Positions 8,629 to 17,344 of a stretch of 64,000 nt of DNA are shown here, in pieces. Origin of the DNA: Vibrio ostreae (GTDB lineage Bacteria > Pseudomonadota > Gammaproteobacteria > Enterobacterales > Vibrionaceae). The stretch is from contig NZ_CP076643.1 of the NCBI RefSeq assembly GCF_019226825.1, positions 2,604,001 to 2,668,000 on the forward strand, written 5' to 3'. The stretch's first letter is position 1. Each line of letters starts with the position of its first letter. Position numbers and translations under genes: made by a program. The notes under the pieces were generated by a model. It saw only the letters and a list, made by a program, of their open reading frames with translations. It searched no databases and had not been told where the DNA came from.

Positions 8629-8769
8629 ATAATCCATGACGAGCATTGGCTCTAAGCAATTTTGGAGCAAAAACTTACTAAGAGAGCGGTTGGTCTAATG
8701 CCCGTCCTCTCTCCCATATCGCATCAACCTTCAGATATATGTTATCTAGAAAAACGCAAATAACAGGCA

Positions 8770-8800
8770 ATAAAGGCTTGTTGGCATGTGCCAACAAGCC
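8770..8800 (-). terminator. Rho-independent terminator of rnhA
   Basis: A 12-base perfect inverted repeat, GGCTTGTTGGCA / TGCCAACAAGCC at 8775-8800, lies just past the rnhA stop. On the minus strand it is followed by TTTATTG, a short U-rich tail. Confidence 0.75.
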
Positions 8801-8812
8801 GTCTTACATACA

Positions 8813-9259
8813 TCAATCTGTATCGCTTCTCGCTGCTTCAACCGCTAACGAATCCGCTCTCTCATTCCCTTCAATACCCGAATGTGCTTTGACCTTAAAT
8901 ACCTCGACATACTTTCTAGAACTCAACACATCTACTTGTTGCCACAAGTGACGATTTTTGACGGGTTTCTTATCCGCACGGCGCCAACCTCGGTCTTTCC
9001 AATCGTCCATCCAGATGTTGAAACCTTTCACACAGTAATCGCTGTCCGAATAGATAACATCCCCATCTTCTGCGTATTCCAATGCTTCAATTAAGGCCAG
9101 TAGTTCCAGCTCAGCATTGTCGGTTTTTCGATTGATGGTAAAGCTCTCTTCATGAACAATCTCATTGTCTTCATCCATCACCACCAGCCCAATGCCACCT
9201 CGTGTACATCCGTGTTGGTTGTTTGGTGCAGCGCCGTCTACGTAAATTGAATAGCTCAT
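8813..9259 (-). CDS. rnhA: Ribonuclease HI
   Basis: 148 residues, the usual RNase HI length. It cleaves the RNA strand of RNA-DNA hybrids using two metal ions. Catalytic residues are recognisable: Asp8 (YVDGAA), Glu50 (NAELELLALIEAL), Asp72 (YSDSDYCV) and the late Asp in GNERADSLA, with the flap His in KAHSG. I start at ATG 9259 rather than the ATG ten codons upstream, because MSYSIYVDG is the family's natural N-terminus and GAGAG precedes it. It is probably a second, island-borne copy besides the chromosomal gene. The alpA terminator lies just upstream. Confidence 0.9.
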   Translation of the reverse strand: MSYSIYVDGAAPNNQHGCTRGGIGLVVMDEDNEIVHEESFTINRKTDNAELELLALIEALEYAEDGDVIYSDSDYCVKGFNIWMDDWKDRGWRRADKKPVKNRHLWQQVDVLSSRKYVEVFKVKAHSGIEGNERADSLAVEAARSDTD

Positions 9260-9276
9260 TTTTATCTCTCTAATTG

Positions 9277-9311
9277 AAAAAGGGCGCATGACTTTACTTA
9301 GCCAGCGCCCT
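9277..9311 (-). terminator. Terminator of the alpA transcript
   Basis: Inverted repeat AGGGCGC / GCGCCCT (9281-9287 and 9305-9311) with a 17-base loop, followed on the minus strand by TTTTTC. It lies just after the AlpA gene and before rnhA. Confidence 0.6.
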
Positions 9312-9337
9312 GTTGATGGTGTGATTTGATGTTTGTA

Positions 9338-9538
9338 TTACTGAAAGGATTCTGCGTTGTCTCGCATGCTCAGACGTGATTCCATCCATTCCTCTATTTC
9401 ACTTTCGACCCAAGCTACCGCTCGTCCACCGAGTGGCACACTCTTCGGAAAGTCGGTTTCATCAGCCATAAACTTGTAGATGGTTGAACGGCCTAACCCT
9501 GTTAGTGACATCACTTCTTTGAGTCGTAGAAATCTCAT
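9338..9538 (-). CDS. AlpA-family excisionase-like regulator
   Basis: 66 residues from the ATG at 9538, where AGGAGA is well placed; an upstream ATG would add 16 residues. The sequence is one AlpA/MerR-like winged helix (LRLKEVMSLTGLGRSTIYKF, then FPKSVPLGGRAVAWVESEIEEW). AlpA proteins of CP4-57-like elements regulate excision by controlling the integrase. No integrase is visible here. It is downstream of three Gp2-like genes on the same strand, the usual companionship of AlpA with YfjJ-type proteins. Confidence 0.88.
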   Translation of the reverse strand: MRFLRLKEVMSLTGLGRSTIYKFMADETDFPKSVPLGGRAVAWVESEIEEWMESRLSMRDNAESFQ

Positions 9539-9606
9539 GGGAATTGTCTCCTGTACTTTGTGTATACCCATGGGATAAGCCGCCATTGTAAAAAAATGCA
9601 GTCGGT

Positions 9607-10206
9607 CTATTCCAAGCTAGAGCCAAAGCAGTAACGCTTTTCTTCCCACGCTTCAGCAAGACTGCTCATGCGGTGGAAGACAGTGTTCTTTATGTTGACG
9701 TCTTTGCTACGACAACGAGTCCCCACCCCATAATTTCCGCGGTCATTGAGAAACACCAATGAACGCGCTTCGCCGCTGTAGTGCTTTTCTATCGCTTCTT
9801 GCCAAGCCGTTTTAAGGTGCCCGACCAATTCATTGCGCTTGTCCCAACAAATAGCAGGACCAAAGTGCTGGCTATAGTCAGTAAACAGCATCACGCGATA
9901 GTTGTGGGATGGCACCTTGTCTTCCCGCTTACGCCATACATAAAACAATGAATCCGTATCAAGCTTTTCTTTAAGCAGATTAAAGTAATCGTTGAGGATA
10001 CTGAGGTCGGTATCTTGATGGTCTTCTGGCAAAAACAAGTCCAAACGTGTAGCAAGAGCGATGTCAAACTGACTGAGTGCCTGTTCAAAAACATCGACCA
10101 TTGAGGTCAGTGCTGATTCGTATAACCCCTTGTCGCTGTAATACAGCGGGTAATCTTCAAAAGTTCTATCAAGGGTAATGCTTGGGAGGTAGGTTCTATT
10201 CGCCAT
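9607..10206 (-). CDS. Inovirus Gp2 / YagK-YfjJ family protein, copy A
   Basis: 199 residues from ATG 10206 (AAGG upstream). It shares with the next two genes the pattern LDRTF...PLYYSDKGLYES at the N-terminus, L-x-L-x-L-P strands, a central VWRKRE...HNYRVMLF and a C-terminal HRMSSLAE helix. This family is annotated as inovirus-type Gp2 or YagK/YfjJ-like and occurs on CP4-type elements. Relatedness to replication initiators is suspected, but no HUH motif is obvious. It has the N-terminal half of the family but lacks part of the tail seen in copies B and C. Confidence 0.68.
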   Translation of the reverse strand: MANRTYLPSITLDRTFEDYPLYYSDKGLYESALTSMVDVFEQALSQFDIALATRLDLFLPEDHQDTDLSILNDYFNLLKEKLDTDSLFYVWRKREDKVPSHNYRVMLFTDYSQHFGPAICWDKRNELVGHLKTAWQEAIEKHYSGEARSLVFLNDRGNYGVGTRCRSKDVNIKNTVFHRMSSLAEAWEEKRYCFGSSLE

Positions 10207-10258
10207 GAGTAACGCCTTTTGTGTGTGAATGACATAGGCATTACTCGCTCTGTATTTT

Positions 10259-10933
10259 TTAAGGTGAGTCGTGACTGCAACCAAAGCTCTTGTTGGGGTG
10301 AGCGTTCCGGTTGGCAGTGGGCTTCGCTAGACGACTGATTCGATAAAAAAACTCGTTTAACTGTAACGGGAACACTTCAGCGTCAGACAACAGCTCAAAA
10401 CCTTCATTCGTAGGAGAGTAGGCTAATCCAGAGCATGGTTGGCTGTAATAAGCTTCAACCACCCTATCCCATGTCTTCCTCACTTTTTTGTAGAGAAAAC
10501 GCCCCCAACCCTCTCGTCCAGTGCCGAAGTTTTGAAAGAGATCCCTATCAAAGAGCAAGATAAGATGATGGTGCTTGCTGGTGGATTCATTCGCCTTAGC
10601 CCAGATATAGCGAATGGCCGTTTGCTGATATTGATAAGTTCTGCCCGTGTATTTGTCCTTACAGAGCTCATTAGTCTCCGATTCTAAAATACGAAAGAAA
10701 TGGGCGAACACCGCTAGGTAATCACCCTCAGAGTCACTCGGTAGGTTTAGGTTGAGGTGAACAGCATAGATTCTTGGATATTGATTTAGAGCTTCAGTCA
10801 GCACTCGGTCGATCTTCTCTAGGTATTCGAGAACGAGACCATCCTTGTGGTAGTAGAGTGGCTTTCCATTAAAGGTTCGGTCATGAGTGATGGTGTGGAC
10901 TCTTTGATGAGCCTCGTTGAGTTGATGAATCAT
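10259..10933 (-). CDS. Inovirus Gp2 / YagK-YfjJ family protein, copy B
   Basis: 224 residues from ATG 10933, with AGGAACC upstream; an earlier in-frame ATG would overlap copy C and is less likely. Family motifs: HDRTFNGKPLYYHKDGLVLEYLEKI, HLNLNLPSDSEGDY, YIWAKANES...HHHLILLFDRD and FFYRISRLAK. Clearly a paralogue of copies A and C, with moderate identity, so the triplication is old or the copies came from different elements. Confidence 0.68.
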   Translation of the reverse strand: MIHQLNEAHQRVHTITHDRTFNGKPLYYHKDGLVLEYLEKIDRVLTEALNQYPRIYAVHLNLNLPSDSEGDYLAVFAHFFRILESETNELCKDKYTGRTYQYQQTAIRYIWAKANESTSKHHHLILLFDRDLFQNFGTGREGWGRFLYKKVRKTWDRVVEAYYSQPCSGLAYSPTNEGFELLSDAEVFPLQLNEFFYRISRLAKPTANRNAHPNKSFGCSHDSP

Positions 10934-10994
10934 GATTGGTTCCTGTGGTTTGTTGTGATTCCCACAGGAACTGGTACTACCGTTACTTTTTAAG

Positions 10995-11672
10995 CTACTT
11001 ATGACTATGACCGAAATTTCGTCTACCGCTACCAAAGTGCTTAGTATTCTCTTTTGCTAGATAGCTAATGTGCTTGAAGAACTCATCAAACGCATCATCA
11101 AAGTCATCAGAGTTACAATTCAAGCGGTGGATGACCACACTGTCACTATTCTTTCTCTTTGAAAAATGGACTAATCCATTAGCTTCTTCATAGTCGACAC
11201 CTGCTACCCTCGCCCATGCTTCTACGATAAAAGAGCCTAAGTTCTCCTGTTGCGTTTGAGTTTTCCCCAACCAGTTAAATCTATCTTTGTTGAACATGAG
11301 TACTAGGTGATAGTGGTCGTTTATCGAGCTAGAGCGCTCCCTCACCCAAGCAATCCGCACTTTGCAGGGATGCACTCTACTCCCTTCTCTTTTCTTTCGT
11401 TTTCCGGAGTGATCAATCTGCGACTGTAACGAGCGTAGAAAGTCGGTCATGACATTACCGCTCTTTTCATTGTTCCTTAGCTTAGGAAACCTCAAATCCA
11501 CTCGAATAGCCATCAGCCGAGGATACTCGCCCAATGCGAGATCAATCGTATCGTGCATTTTCTCTAAGTAGTCGATGTAGAGTGGACCGTGCTCGGTCTG
11601 GATAGGTCTACCCAGAAACGTTTTCTTGTTGGTCAGTCTGAGGTTTTTGTTTTTTCTAGAACGTACATTCAT
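10995..11672 (-). CDS. Inovirus Gp2 / YagK-YfjJ family protein, copy C
   Basis: 225 residues, first gene of the minus-strand run C-B-A-alpA. Same family pattern: GRPIQTEHGPLYIDYLEKM, RVDLRFPKL, AWVRERS...DHYHLVLMFNKDRF and FFKHISYLAKENTKHFG. The start has TAGGA upstream. An 8-bp-armed palindrome lies 67 bases upstream of its start and may be an operator or origin-like hairpin for this run. Confidence 0.68.
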   Translation of the reverse strand: MNVRSRKNKNLRLTNKKTFLGRPIQTEHGPLYIDYLEKMHDTIDLALGEYPRLMAIRVDLRFPKLRNNEKSGNVMTDFLRSLQSQIDHSGKRKKREGSRVHPCKVRIAWVRERSSSINDHYHLVLMFNKDRFNWLGKTQTQQENLGSFIVEAWARVAGVDYEEANGLVHFSKRKNSDSVVIHRLNCNSDDFDDAFDEFFKHISYLAKENTKHFGSGRRNFGHSHK

Positions 11673-12220
11673 TCCTATCTACTCCGGTGTTTAGGTTCAT
11701 AGATAGGTCTGTGTCGTTATTTTTAATTGCGTACTGTGAGTCACTATGGTGACTCAGTAGAGGGTAATATGTCGATGTAATGGGTGTATTGATAGGGTAG
11801 ATATGACTGTAATAATACTAACCAGACAGACAATGCAAAAACTGCTACGTATACATTTCCTATCCGTCTAAAAGAGCAAGTGCTAGTTAACCGTCAACAC
11901 CTAGGCACTGAACTGTGAAAAATCGATGTCCTCTCCTCATTCTCGAATCCAAGTAAGTTACAAGTTAAATGACAATCCGTGAGCTAGTAAATGAAGAGAG
12001 AGCTCATAATGCCCACGACTTCAACAGCAATCCATCACGCTAAAACAACCCAACGCATCCTCATTTATTGTCAAAAACTTCAGTTCATACGTTTTTACTT
12101 CTGGAGATTACTCACATAAAAAGTGAAAAAAACATTTTATCTATATTATTGATTATGAATCGGACTACACTAAATTTATAATATAATCTTCTAGACAAAC
12201 AACGGCTAGAGGTCCTTATA
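11673..12220. other. Divergent intergenic region between the Gp2-like run and an unknown gene
   Basis: About 550 bases without a convincing gene. It carries the palindrome at 11739-11758 and becomes very AT-rich after about 12050. TATAAT-like boxes at 12177-12187 could be the promoter of the gene starting at 12221. Confidence 0.5.
11739..11758. repeat. Perfect inverted repeat upstream of the Gp2-like genes
   Basis: TGAGTCAC / GTGACTCA with a 4-base TATG loop. It lies upstream of the minus-strand gene run and has no T-tract, so it is more likely a protein-binding or hairpin site than a terminator. Confidence 0.5.
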
Positions 12221-13105
12221 ATGGAAGAAAGTGAAAACCTAAATCTGGAAAAGAATGACACTCATCAGCTACACAATTTCATCAATCCGTACGATAGGGA
12301 AGGCGGATATATTTTGTTTTCTGGAGGGTATTCAAAAGAAGAAAAGATCGATAGGAAATCCTACTCTCCTATTCGTTATTTGATGATGAAAGATTGGCAT
12401 GAACTGAAGTCAATACTGCCATACTTCACTCCTTATGCTGATACTTACCTGCTTCCTTCTTGTCCATTGAGCGAGTCTAAGTTTCGCTCAAATGTTATCT
12501 CAAAAGATCTTGTTGAATATAAAAACATCTACAACTTTTTCGAACAGAGAGACGACATTGGGCAGCAACGTAAATCAACCCTGATTAGCCTGTGTTTCCT
12601 GATAGCGGAAAACTATGTATTTGAGTTTGGAGGTATTCCGAGAGGTATAAAATGGCTCGCTGCTCGCTTAGGGACCAATAGCCGAAAGATCACTGACTGT
12701 ATAAAATCGCTCGTAAAGATGGAGCTAATCATTTTCCATAAGAAAAGAGCAGATATCGACAGCGTAACTCTACCGTGCTTCATTGAACCTACAAGGACAT
12801 TTCTATTCACTTTTACATCTTTATTCGTAGAGGATAAGACAAAAGAAGAATCTGGAGAAAAGGCGACTCATCGTGAGAAAAATTACCAAAAAAGAATGAG
12901 TATCATCGCCAAAAAAGAGTCCATCTATACATCTAAAGATGAAAGCTCAAATACTTCAAGCATTGACTATTATCTTTATGGTAAGGAGGGATTTTTCTGG
13001 TACCAAAACCAGCTATACACGCTGAAAGTGAATCTGTTGAAACTGGTAAGAGATCCACAAGTGGATGATGCAGTTAAAGTCCACGCTTATCGCATTTTGC
13101 TCTAG
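12221..13105 (+). CDS. Unknown island protein with winged-helix-like segment
   Basis: 294 residues, AT-rich, no signal or membrane segment. Residues about 140-175 (GIPRGIKWLAARLGTNSRK, then ITDCIKSLVKMELI) read like a winged helix-turn-helix. A Lys/Glu/Ser-rich linker (about 205-250) separates it from a short C-terminal domain (YYLYGKEGFFWYQNQLYTLK). A DNA-binding role in element replication or regulation is plausible, but no family is recognised. It is divergent from the Gp2-like run, and GGTCC upstream is a weak ribosome site. Confidence 0.5.
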   Translation: MEESENLNLEKNDTHQLHNFINPYDREGGYILFSGGYSKEEKIDRKSYSPIRYLMMKDWHELKSILPYFTPYADTYLLPSCPLSESKFRSNVISKDLVEYKNIYNFFEQRDDIGQQRKSTLISLCFLIAENYVFEFGGIPRGIKWLAARLGTNSRKITDCIKSLVKMELIIFHKKRADIDSVTLPCFIEPTRTFLFTFTSLFVEDKTKEESGEKATHREKNYQKRMSIIAKKESIYTSKDESSNTSSIDYYLYGKEGFFWYQNQLYTLKVNLLKLVRDPQVDDAVKVHAYRILL

Positions 13106-13637
13106 AAACACAGATGAAACATTCCTGTATTAGTGTATGTTTTCTTGCTAAATCTTACAGATCGTACTAGAGGGTTAACATCCGTCAAAGGCAATAGATT
13201 TACCTTGGAGTGCAAAGATTATCCACACCCACACGTCAATAAAAATGAATATCATTTACATTTATGTCATACCAAAATCTACCTAAATGGTAACTTATAC
13301 GGATAATGTGTAAATCATTAGATATCCACCAACTGTTAAATGCGGCGACATCTCTATTCGCAGTAGTAGACAAAGGCTGGGGGCTGAATCTCAAGACAGT
13401 ACGTAAAAAATGTGATATTACCTAGATTAGCACTGGAAGACTCAATCATCAAAAGTAAAACTATTGTTAATGTAAAAACGCGATGATTTAAACCAACTGG
13501 GTAGTATATTGGGTAGTAAGATCCTGAAACACACAAAACAAAAAACATAAATTACTGTTTTTAAAAAATAAAAAATAAACACTCAACGAACAGATTCAGA
13601 ATATTGAATAAAGTTTCAGCCGTAAATAAACCGATTG

Positions 13638-13663
13638 CAAAACCCTGCCTGGCAGGGTTTTTT
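13638..13663 (+). terminator. Probable Rho-independent terminator
   Basis: Inverted repeat AAACCCTGC / GCAGGGTTT with a 3-base loop and a run of six T. It may be the original terminator of a core gene cut off by the island. Confidence 0.7.
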
Positions 13664-13816
13664 GATCTTTTCAATCCAGCTAGCTGGATGAAATAATTAC
13701 CATTCGTCTTAAATAAGCAGATGAAACCATATGCAACATGAGTATAATAGGACCAAGAAGGCGTCGAAAAATGCAAAGAGTGTAGCTATCACGTCACATT
13801 AGGCCTTGAGTTACTA

Positions 13817-13969
13817 ATGTCTCAATATAAATACAACCGCATTGAATCCCCCGAACTTATAATCGCCTGGCAGGTCAAATTGTCTGATGAGCTATCCGAG
13901 TCCGCGGCATACGGCGGCCACCATCTTGAATGCCTGCCATCCGGCCCTTTCCTTAACCCTGTTGATTAA
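13817..13969 (+). CDS. Doubtful 50-residue reading frame
   Basis: ATG to TAA, 50 residues (starts MSQYKYNRIESPELIIAWQV), in the gap upstream of the glycosyltransferase. No ribosome site or known family. It may be a remnant of a gene truncated at the island junction. Low confidence. Confidence 0.2.
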   Translation: MSQYKYNRIESPELIIAWQVKLSDELSESAAYGGHHLECLPSGPFLNPVD

Positions 13970-14025
13970 AACGAATTGTATCAATAGATTTGATCGTTTG
14001 ATTTTGTCTCGGAGATGTTGTTGTT

Positions 14026-15105
14026 ATGTTGTTTAAACTCTTGTTTAAATGGTGTATCCGTTTAACTGGCAAATCGAAACCTGGTTTAGAAGTCACCGCC
14101 GAAAAACCTCGCGTTCTGATCATTCCTTATAATGCCATCGGTGATATGGTGATGACCGCGCCACTGTTCACAGCCCTTAAGAAAGCACATCCTGACTGGC
14201 AGCTTGAAGTCTTGTGCAGTTCGCGCAATCAGGACATTATCCGCTACCATCCGGCAATCCAGCGTTGCTGGCAAGTAGACCTCAGCCTTAAGCCACACCG
14301 GGCATGGTCACAACGCGCGGCCCGCAACGAATTGTATTCACAGCAATTTGATAAAATCGTCTATCTGGAAGAGCGGATTCACTGGGTCGCTTTGTGGCGG
14401 ATTCATCGTTTGCACGCTGCCGAGAAACTCAGCCTGCCTTTTGCACAACGTCTGATTGAGAAAAAACAAATCGACCCGGTTGCGCTTGGAATTTTCGACC
14501 GGACTATCGGTGCTGACTATGAACACACTCCGCACTTCACCCGCCGCATGATGAGCATTGTCCCGGCATTGGGCGGTGAAATCCCGCACAAGATGGAGTA
14601 TGACCTTAATCTGCCACACCAGAAAAGCGGCTGGGGCAAAGTGCTGCCGGCCGGCGAGCGTTTGCTGTTTAATCCTTGTGGCACACAAAGCGGCAACACT
14701 CTGAGCAGTGAACAGGCATGCTCGATTCTGACTCAGCTCGAAAGCCTGGATATCAAGGTGTGTGTGTTTGATTTGCCCGATGTGCGCCAGAAACTGGCCG
14801 ATTATCCCCATCAGGATCGCATCTCTTATCTCGCCTCAGGCTCTATCAGCCAGGCCGGCGATTTGATTCGCGAGATGTCTTTGGTGCTGACCACAGATAC
14901 GTCGATCGGTCATATTTCTTCAGCACTTGGCATTACGACTTTCATTATGCGTTCCGACGAAGCCTGGCGCGCTAACTGCGACCCGCTAGCCGATAACACA
15001 TGCCTGCTGATTGGCAAAAACACCCTGGCCTCACTTGCACCAGAACTGGTTTTGGAACAGTTACAAAACTTCCTGAGTGAACACAAGCCCGCCGCATGTG
15101 CGTGA
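14026..15105 (+). CDS. Glycosyltransferase family 9 (heptosyltransferase-like)
   Basis: 359 residues. Two Rossmann-like halves typical of GT-B ADP-heptose:LPS heptosyltransferases: N-terminal VLIIPYNAIGDMVMTAPLFTAL with the family's G-D motif, and C-terminal LLFNPCGTQSG... then TTDTSIGHISSALGI, which binds the nucleotide sugar. It probably adds a sugar to the LPS core on the cytoplasmic face of the inner membrane. Whether heptose is the donor cannot be read from the sequence. CGGAG lies upstream of the start. A 23-base piece of this gene (14686-14708) is repeated exactly at 15251-15273, beside the RAYT gene. Confidence 0.85.
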   Translation: MLFKLLFKWCIRLTGKSKPGLEVTAEKPRVLIIPYNAIGDMVMTAPLFTALKKAHPDWQLEVLCSSRNQDIIRYHPAIQRCWQVDLSLKPHRAWSQRAARNELYSQQFDKIVYLEERIHWVALWRIHRLHAAEKLSLPFAQRLIEKKQIDPVALGIFDRTIGADYEHTPHFTRRMMSIVPALGGEIPHKMEYDLNLPHQKSGWGKVLPAGERLLFNPCGTQSGNTLSSEQACSILTQLESLDIKVCVFDLPDVRQKLADYPHQDRISYLASGSISQAGDLIREMSLVLTTDTSIGHISSALGITTFIMRSDEAWRANCDPLADNTCLLIGKNTLASLAPELVLEQLQNFLSEHKPAACA

Positions 15106-15470
15106 CATTAGCCACATTATTAGCAGGACACACACCGTATTTAGAACGATGAAATTTTATAAGAGAAATTTCACGAGTTTGGAAGCGAGTTAGAGCCCAT
15201 TAGCAGAAGCCCATTAGCAGAGCCCATTAGCAGGACACACACCGTACATTCAAAGCGGCAACACTCTGAGCAGCAAGGACATTAGCAGAATTTTAAAAGG
15301 ACACTCCCCGTTCCAACGCCCTCCCCGTTCCAACGCCTCATTGTCTAATACTTGAGTGACTGCAAACGACATCTGGTTATTTGCAGTCACTCTGAATCCG
15401 GTGCAGAAAAGCTGCACTTTCCGATCATCTCCGCCATCCTTAATACATCTTTTCGCGGCAGAGAAACAAC
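15106..15470. repeat. REP-like repeat cluster upstream of the RAYT gene
   Basis: Contains GGACACACACCG at 15126-15137 and 15233-15244, a variant GGACACTCCCCG near 15299, and tandem CCCCGTTCCAACGCC. The phrase AGCCCATTAGCAG is repeated three times between 15193 and 15233. It also contains an exact 23-base copy (15251-15273) of part of the upstream glycosyltransferase gene. The mixture looks like debris of REP/RAYT activity. No gene. Confidence 0.65.
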
Positions 15471-16433
15471 ATGACCACAGCCAGAAGCAAACTGATTTGC
15501 CCTGATGTCACACCGTATTATCACTGCGTATCACGCTGTGTCAGGCGCTCTTATCTGTGCGGGCAAGATAAACTGACCGGCAAGTCATTCGAGCACCGTC
15601 GTGATTGGGTGGAACAAAAAATTCTCTCTCTTGCCACCATATTCTGTATTCGAATCTGTGCTTATGCCGTCATGAGTAACCACTATCACCTGGTCGCATT
15701 CATCGATAAAGAAGCCGCGCAAGCGCTTTCGCGGGAAGAGATCATCGAACGCTGGGCAGCCGAACATACGATTCCGAGCATCATACAACGTTATCTGGAT
15801 GGCCAGCTGACTGGCCAGGCTGAATGGGAATGTTGTCTTAGCCTGATAGAAACTTGGCGAGATCGGCTTTGCTCACTGAGCTGGTTCATGAAAGAACTGA
15901 ACTACAACATAGCGTTACAAGCCAATAAAGAAGATAACTGTACGGGTCGCTTTTGGGAAGGACGCTTTAAGTCCCAGGCTCTTCTGGATGAGAAAGCTTT
16001 GTTGGCGGCGATGGCGTATGTAGACCTCAATCCCGTGCGAGCCAAGCTTGCAGAAACTCCGGAGCAATCAGAGCACACCTCAATAAAAAGGCGGATCTCC
16101 AAACTAGAGCAAGAAAAAAGCACCGCAAGCCCGCTCGCCGATTTTGTCGGTTACCAGTCTCAGGGAGACACCTATGGTATTCCATTTCGGCTCATTGATT
16201 ATATTGAACTGGTAGACTGGATTGGCCGACAATTTCGGACGGACAAAGCAGGTCGCATTCAACCAACTCAACCTGCCATTCTTAAACGCTTATCACTGCC
16301 TCAACAAGAATGCGTACAACTTTGCCGCAATCTGGAGCAACATGCTCGAGTTTGGATAGGTTCCAGCACCCATTTAATACATGCCAAATCGAAACTAAAA
16401 CGTAAACGCCTGCTCGCCATTCATATATCCTAG
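15471..16433 (+). CDS. REP-associated tyrosine transposase (RAYT, IS200/IS605-like Y1)
   Basis: 320 residues. HUH single-strand endonuclease family: the metal-binding motif is in AVMSNHYHLV (N-HYH) at about 66-75. The conserved RFWEGRFKSQALLDEKALL and YVDLNPVRA blocks follow, the latter holding the probable catalytic tyrosine. RAYTs are single-copy, domesticated relatives of IS200/IS605 transposases that recognise REP sequences, nick them and may spread them. REP-like elements with core GGTGTGTGTCC or its complement flank this gene on both sides and are seen nowhere else in the window. No IS terminal repeats of its own. Confidence 0.88.
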   Translation: MTTARSKLICPDVTPYYHCVSRCVRRSYLCGQDKLTGKSFEHRRDWVEQKILSLATIFCIRICAYAVMSNHYHLVAFIDKEAAQALSREEIIERWAAEHTIPSIIQRYLDGQLTGQAEWECCLSLIETWRDRLCSLSWFMKELNYNIALQANKEDNCTGRFWEGRFKSQALLDEKALLAAMAYVDLNPVRAKLAETPEQSEHTSIKRRISKLEQEKSTASPLADFVGYQSQGDTYGIPFRLIDYIELVDWIGRQFRTDKAGRIQPTQPAILKRLSLPQQECVQLCRNLEQHARVWIGSSTHLIHAKSKLKRKRLLAIHIS

Positions 16434-16855
16434 TCCCTCCTCTTTTCGTCATATGCCTTCGAATAACCTGTCGGTAAAGATAATCTCGTCTGATTACTTA
16501 TGATCTTACCGATCAGGATAAAGAATCCCAGCGTAGTCCATAATCCTGCTGCGACTCAGATAAACGGTTAACCTATCGCGAGTATGACGATCCTTAGAAG
16601 GACACACACCGTTCCAGGATCTCATTTCCTCATACATAAATGACTAAAAACTAAATCAGGCTGTTGTAAATCATGTGTTCCCATTAGAAATGCAGTGAAG
16701 GTGTGTGTCCCCGTTAAAAAGCCACCTATGATTTGACACAATTTAACCTTGTTTCATAAACGATGATTATAGCCAAGCAACTGAAAAGCAGAGTAATATC
16801 CGGCAGCAGAGCAATGCGGCTCTGCTCTCTTTAATCTAATAAGCAGCTTGTCATT
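16434..16855. repeat. REP-like elements between the RAYT and UPF0114 genes
   Basis: Two copies of the repeat in opposite orientations: GGACACACACCGTTCC at 16600-16615 and GGTGTGTGTCCCCGTT at 16700-16715. An imperfect hairpin at about 16472-16512 (CGGTAAAGAT ... ATCTTACCG) may terminate the RAYT transcript. The rest, up to 16855, is the promoter region of the UPF0114 gene. Confidence 0.6.
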
Positions 16856-17344
16856 ATGGAAAATATTGTCGAAAAACTTCTTTATTCGTCGCGCTGGATT
16901 ATGGCGCCAATTTATCTCGGCCTGAGTTTGGTCCTGGCTGCTCTGGGTATCAAATTTTTTCAGGAGGTGTTTCATCTCATTCCGGTGATTTTCACCATTA
17001 AGGAAGTCGATCTGATTTTGATTTCCTTATCGCTGATTGATATCTCTCTAGTCGGCGGCCTGATTGTGATGGTGATGTTTTCCGGTTACGAAAACTTCGT
17101 CTCTAAAATCGATCTGGATGAGAACGATGACAAACTCGGATGGCTGGGAAAACTTGACACAAGTTCGCTGAAAAACAAGGTATCTGCGTCTATTGTTGCG
17201 ATTTCATCGATCCATCTACTGAAAGTGTTTATGAATACCGAACAGATCGACGGTGAAAAAATCAAATGGTACCTGCTGCTGCATGTCACCTTTGTTGTCT
17301 CAGCGTTTGCGATGGGCTATCTAGATAAAATCACCAAAAAGTAA
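16856..17344 (+). CDS. UPF0114 (TIGR00645/YqhA) family inner-membrane protein
   Basis: 162 residues, usual family length. Three or four membrane segments: about 15-35 ([21 protein letters not shown]), 50-75 ([20 protein letters not shown]), 104-125 and 133-152 ([17 protein letters not shown]). The segment [10 protein letters not shown] after helix two is a family hallmark. Its function is unknown. The last 89 codons and the following REP are duplicated in tandem immediately downstream. Weak ribosome site. Confidence 0.82.
   Translation: MENIVEKLLYSSRWIMAPIYLGLSLVLAALGIKFFQEVFHLIPVIFTIKEVDLILISLSLIDISLVGGLIVMVMFSGYENFVSKIDLDENDDKLGWLGKLDTSSLKNKVSASIVAISSIHLLKVFMNTEQIDGEKIKWYLLLHVTFVVSAFAMGYLDKITKK

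Larger units (their letters stand above)
13106..14025. other. Right edge of the accessory region
   Basis: About 920 bases with a probable terminator at 13638-13663 and one doubtful small frame at 13817-13969. TGGGTAGTA occurs twice 12 bp apart (13498-13506 and 13510-13518), the kind of short direct repeat seen near recombinase sites. Composition changes from AT-rich to core-like at about 13.6-13.8 kb. I place the island-core junction here. No integrase fragment or tRNA is visible. Confidence 0.45.

Noticed and set aside
13306..13425. 39-residue frame at the island edge
   Set aside because: No ribosome site, no hydrophobic or domain features, and chance frames of this size are common in the AT-rich stretch.
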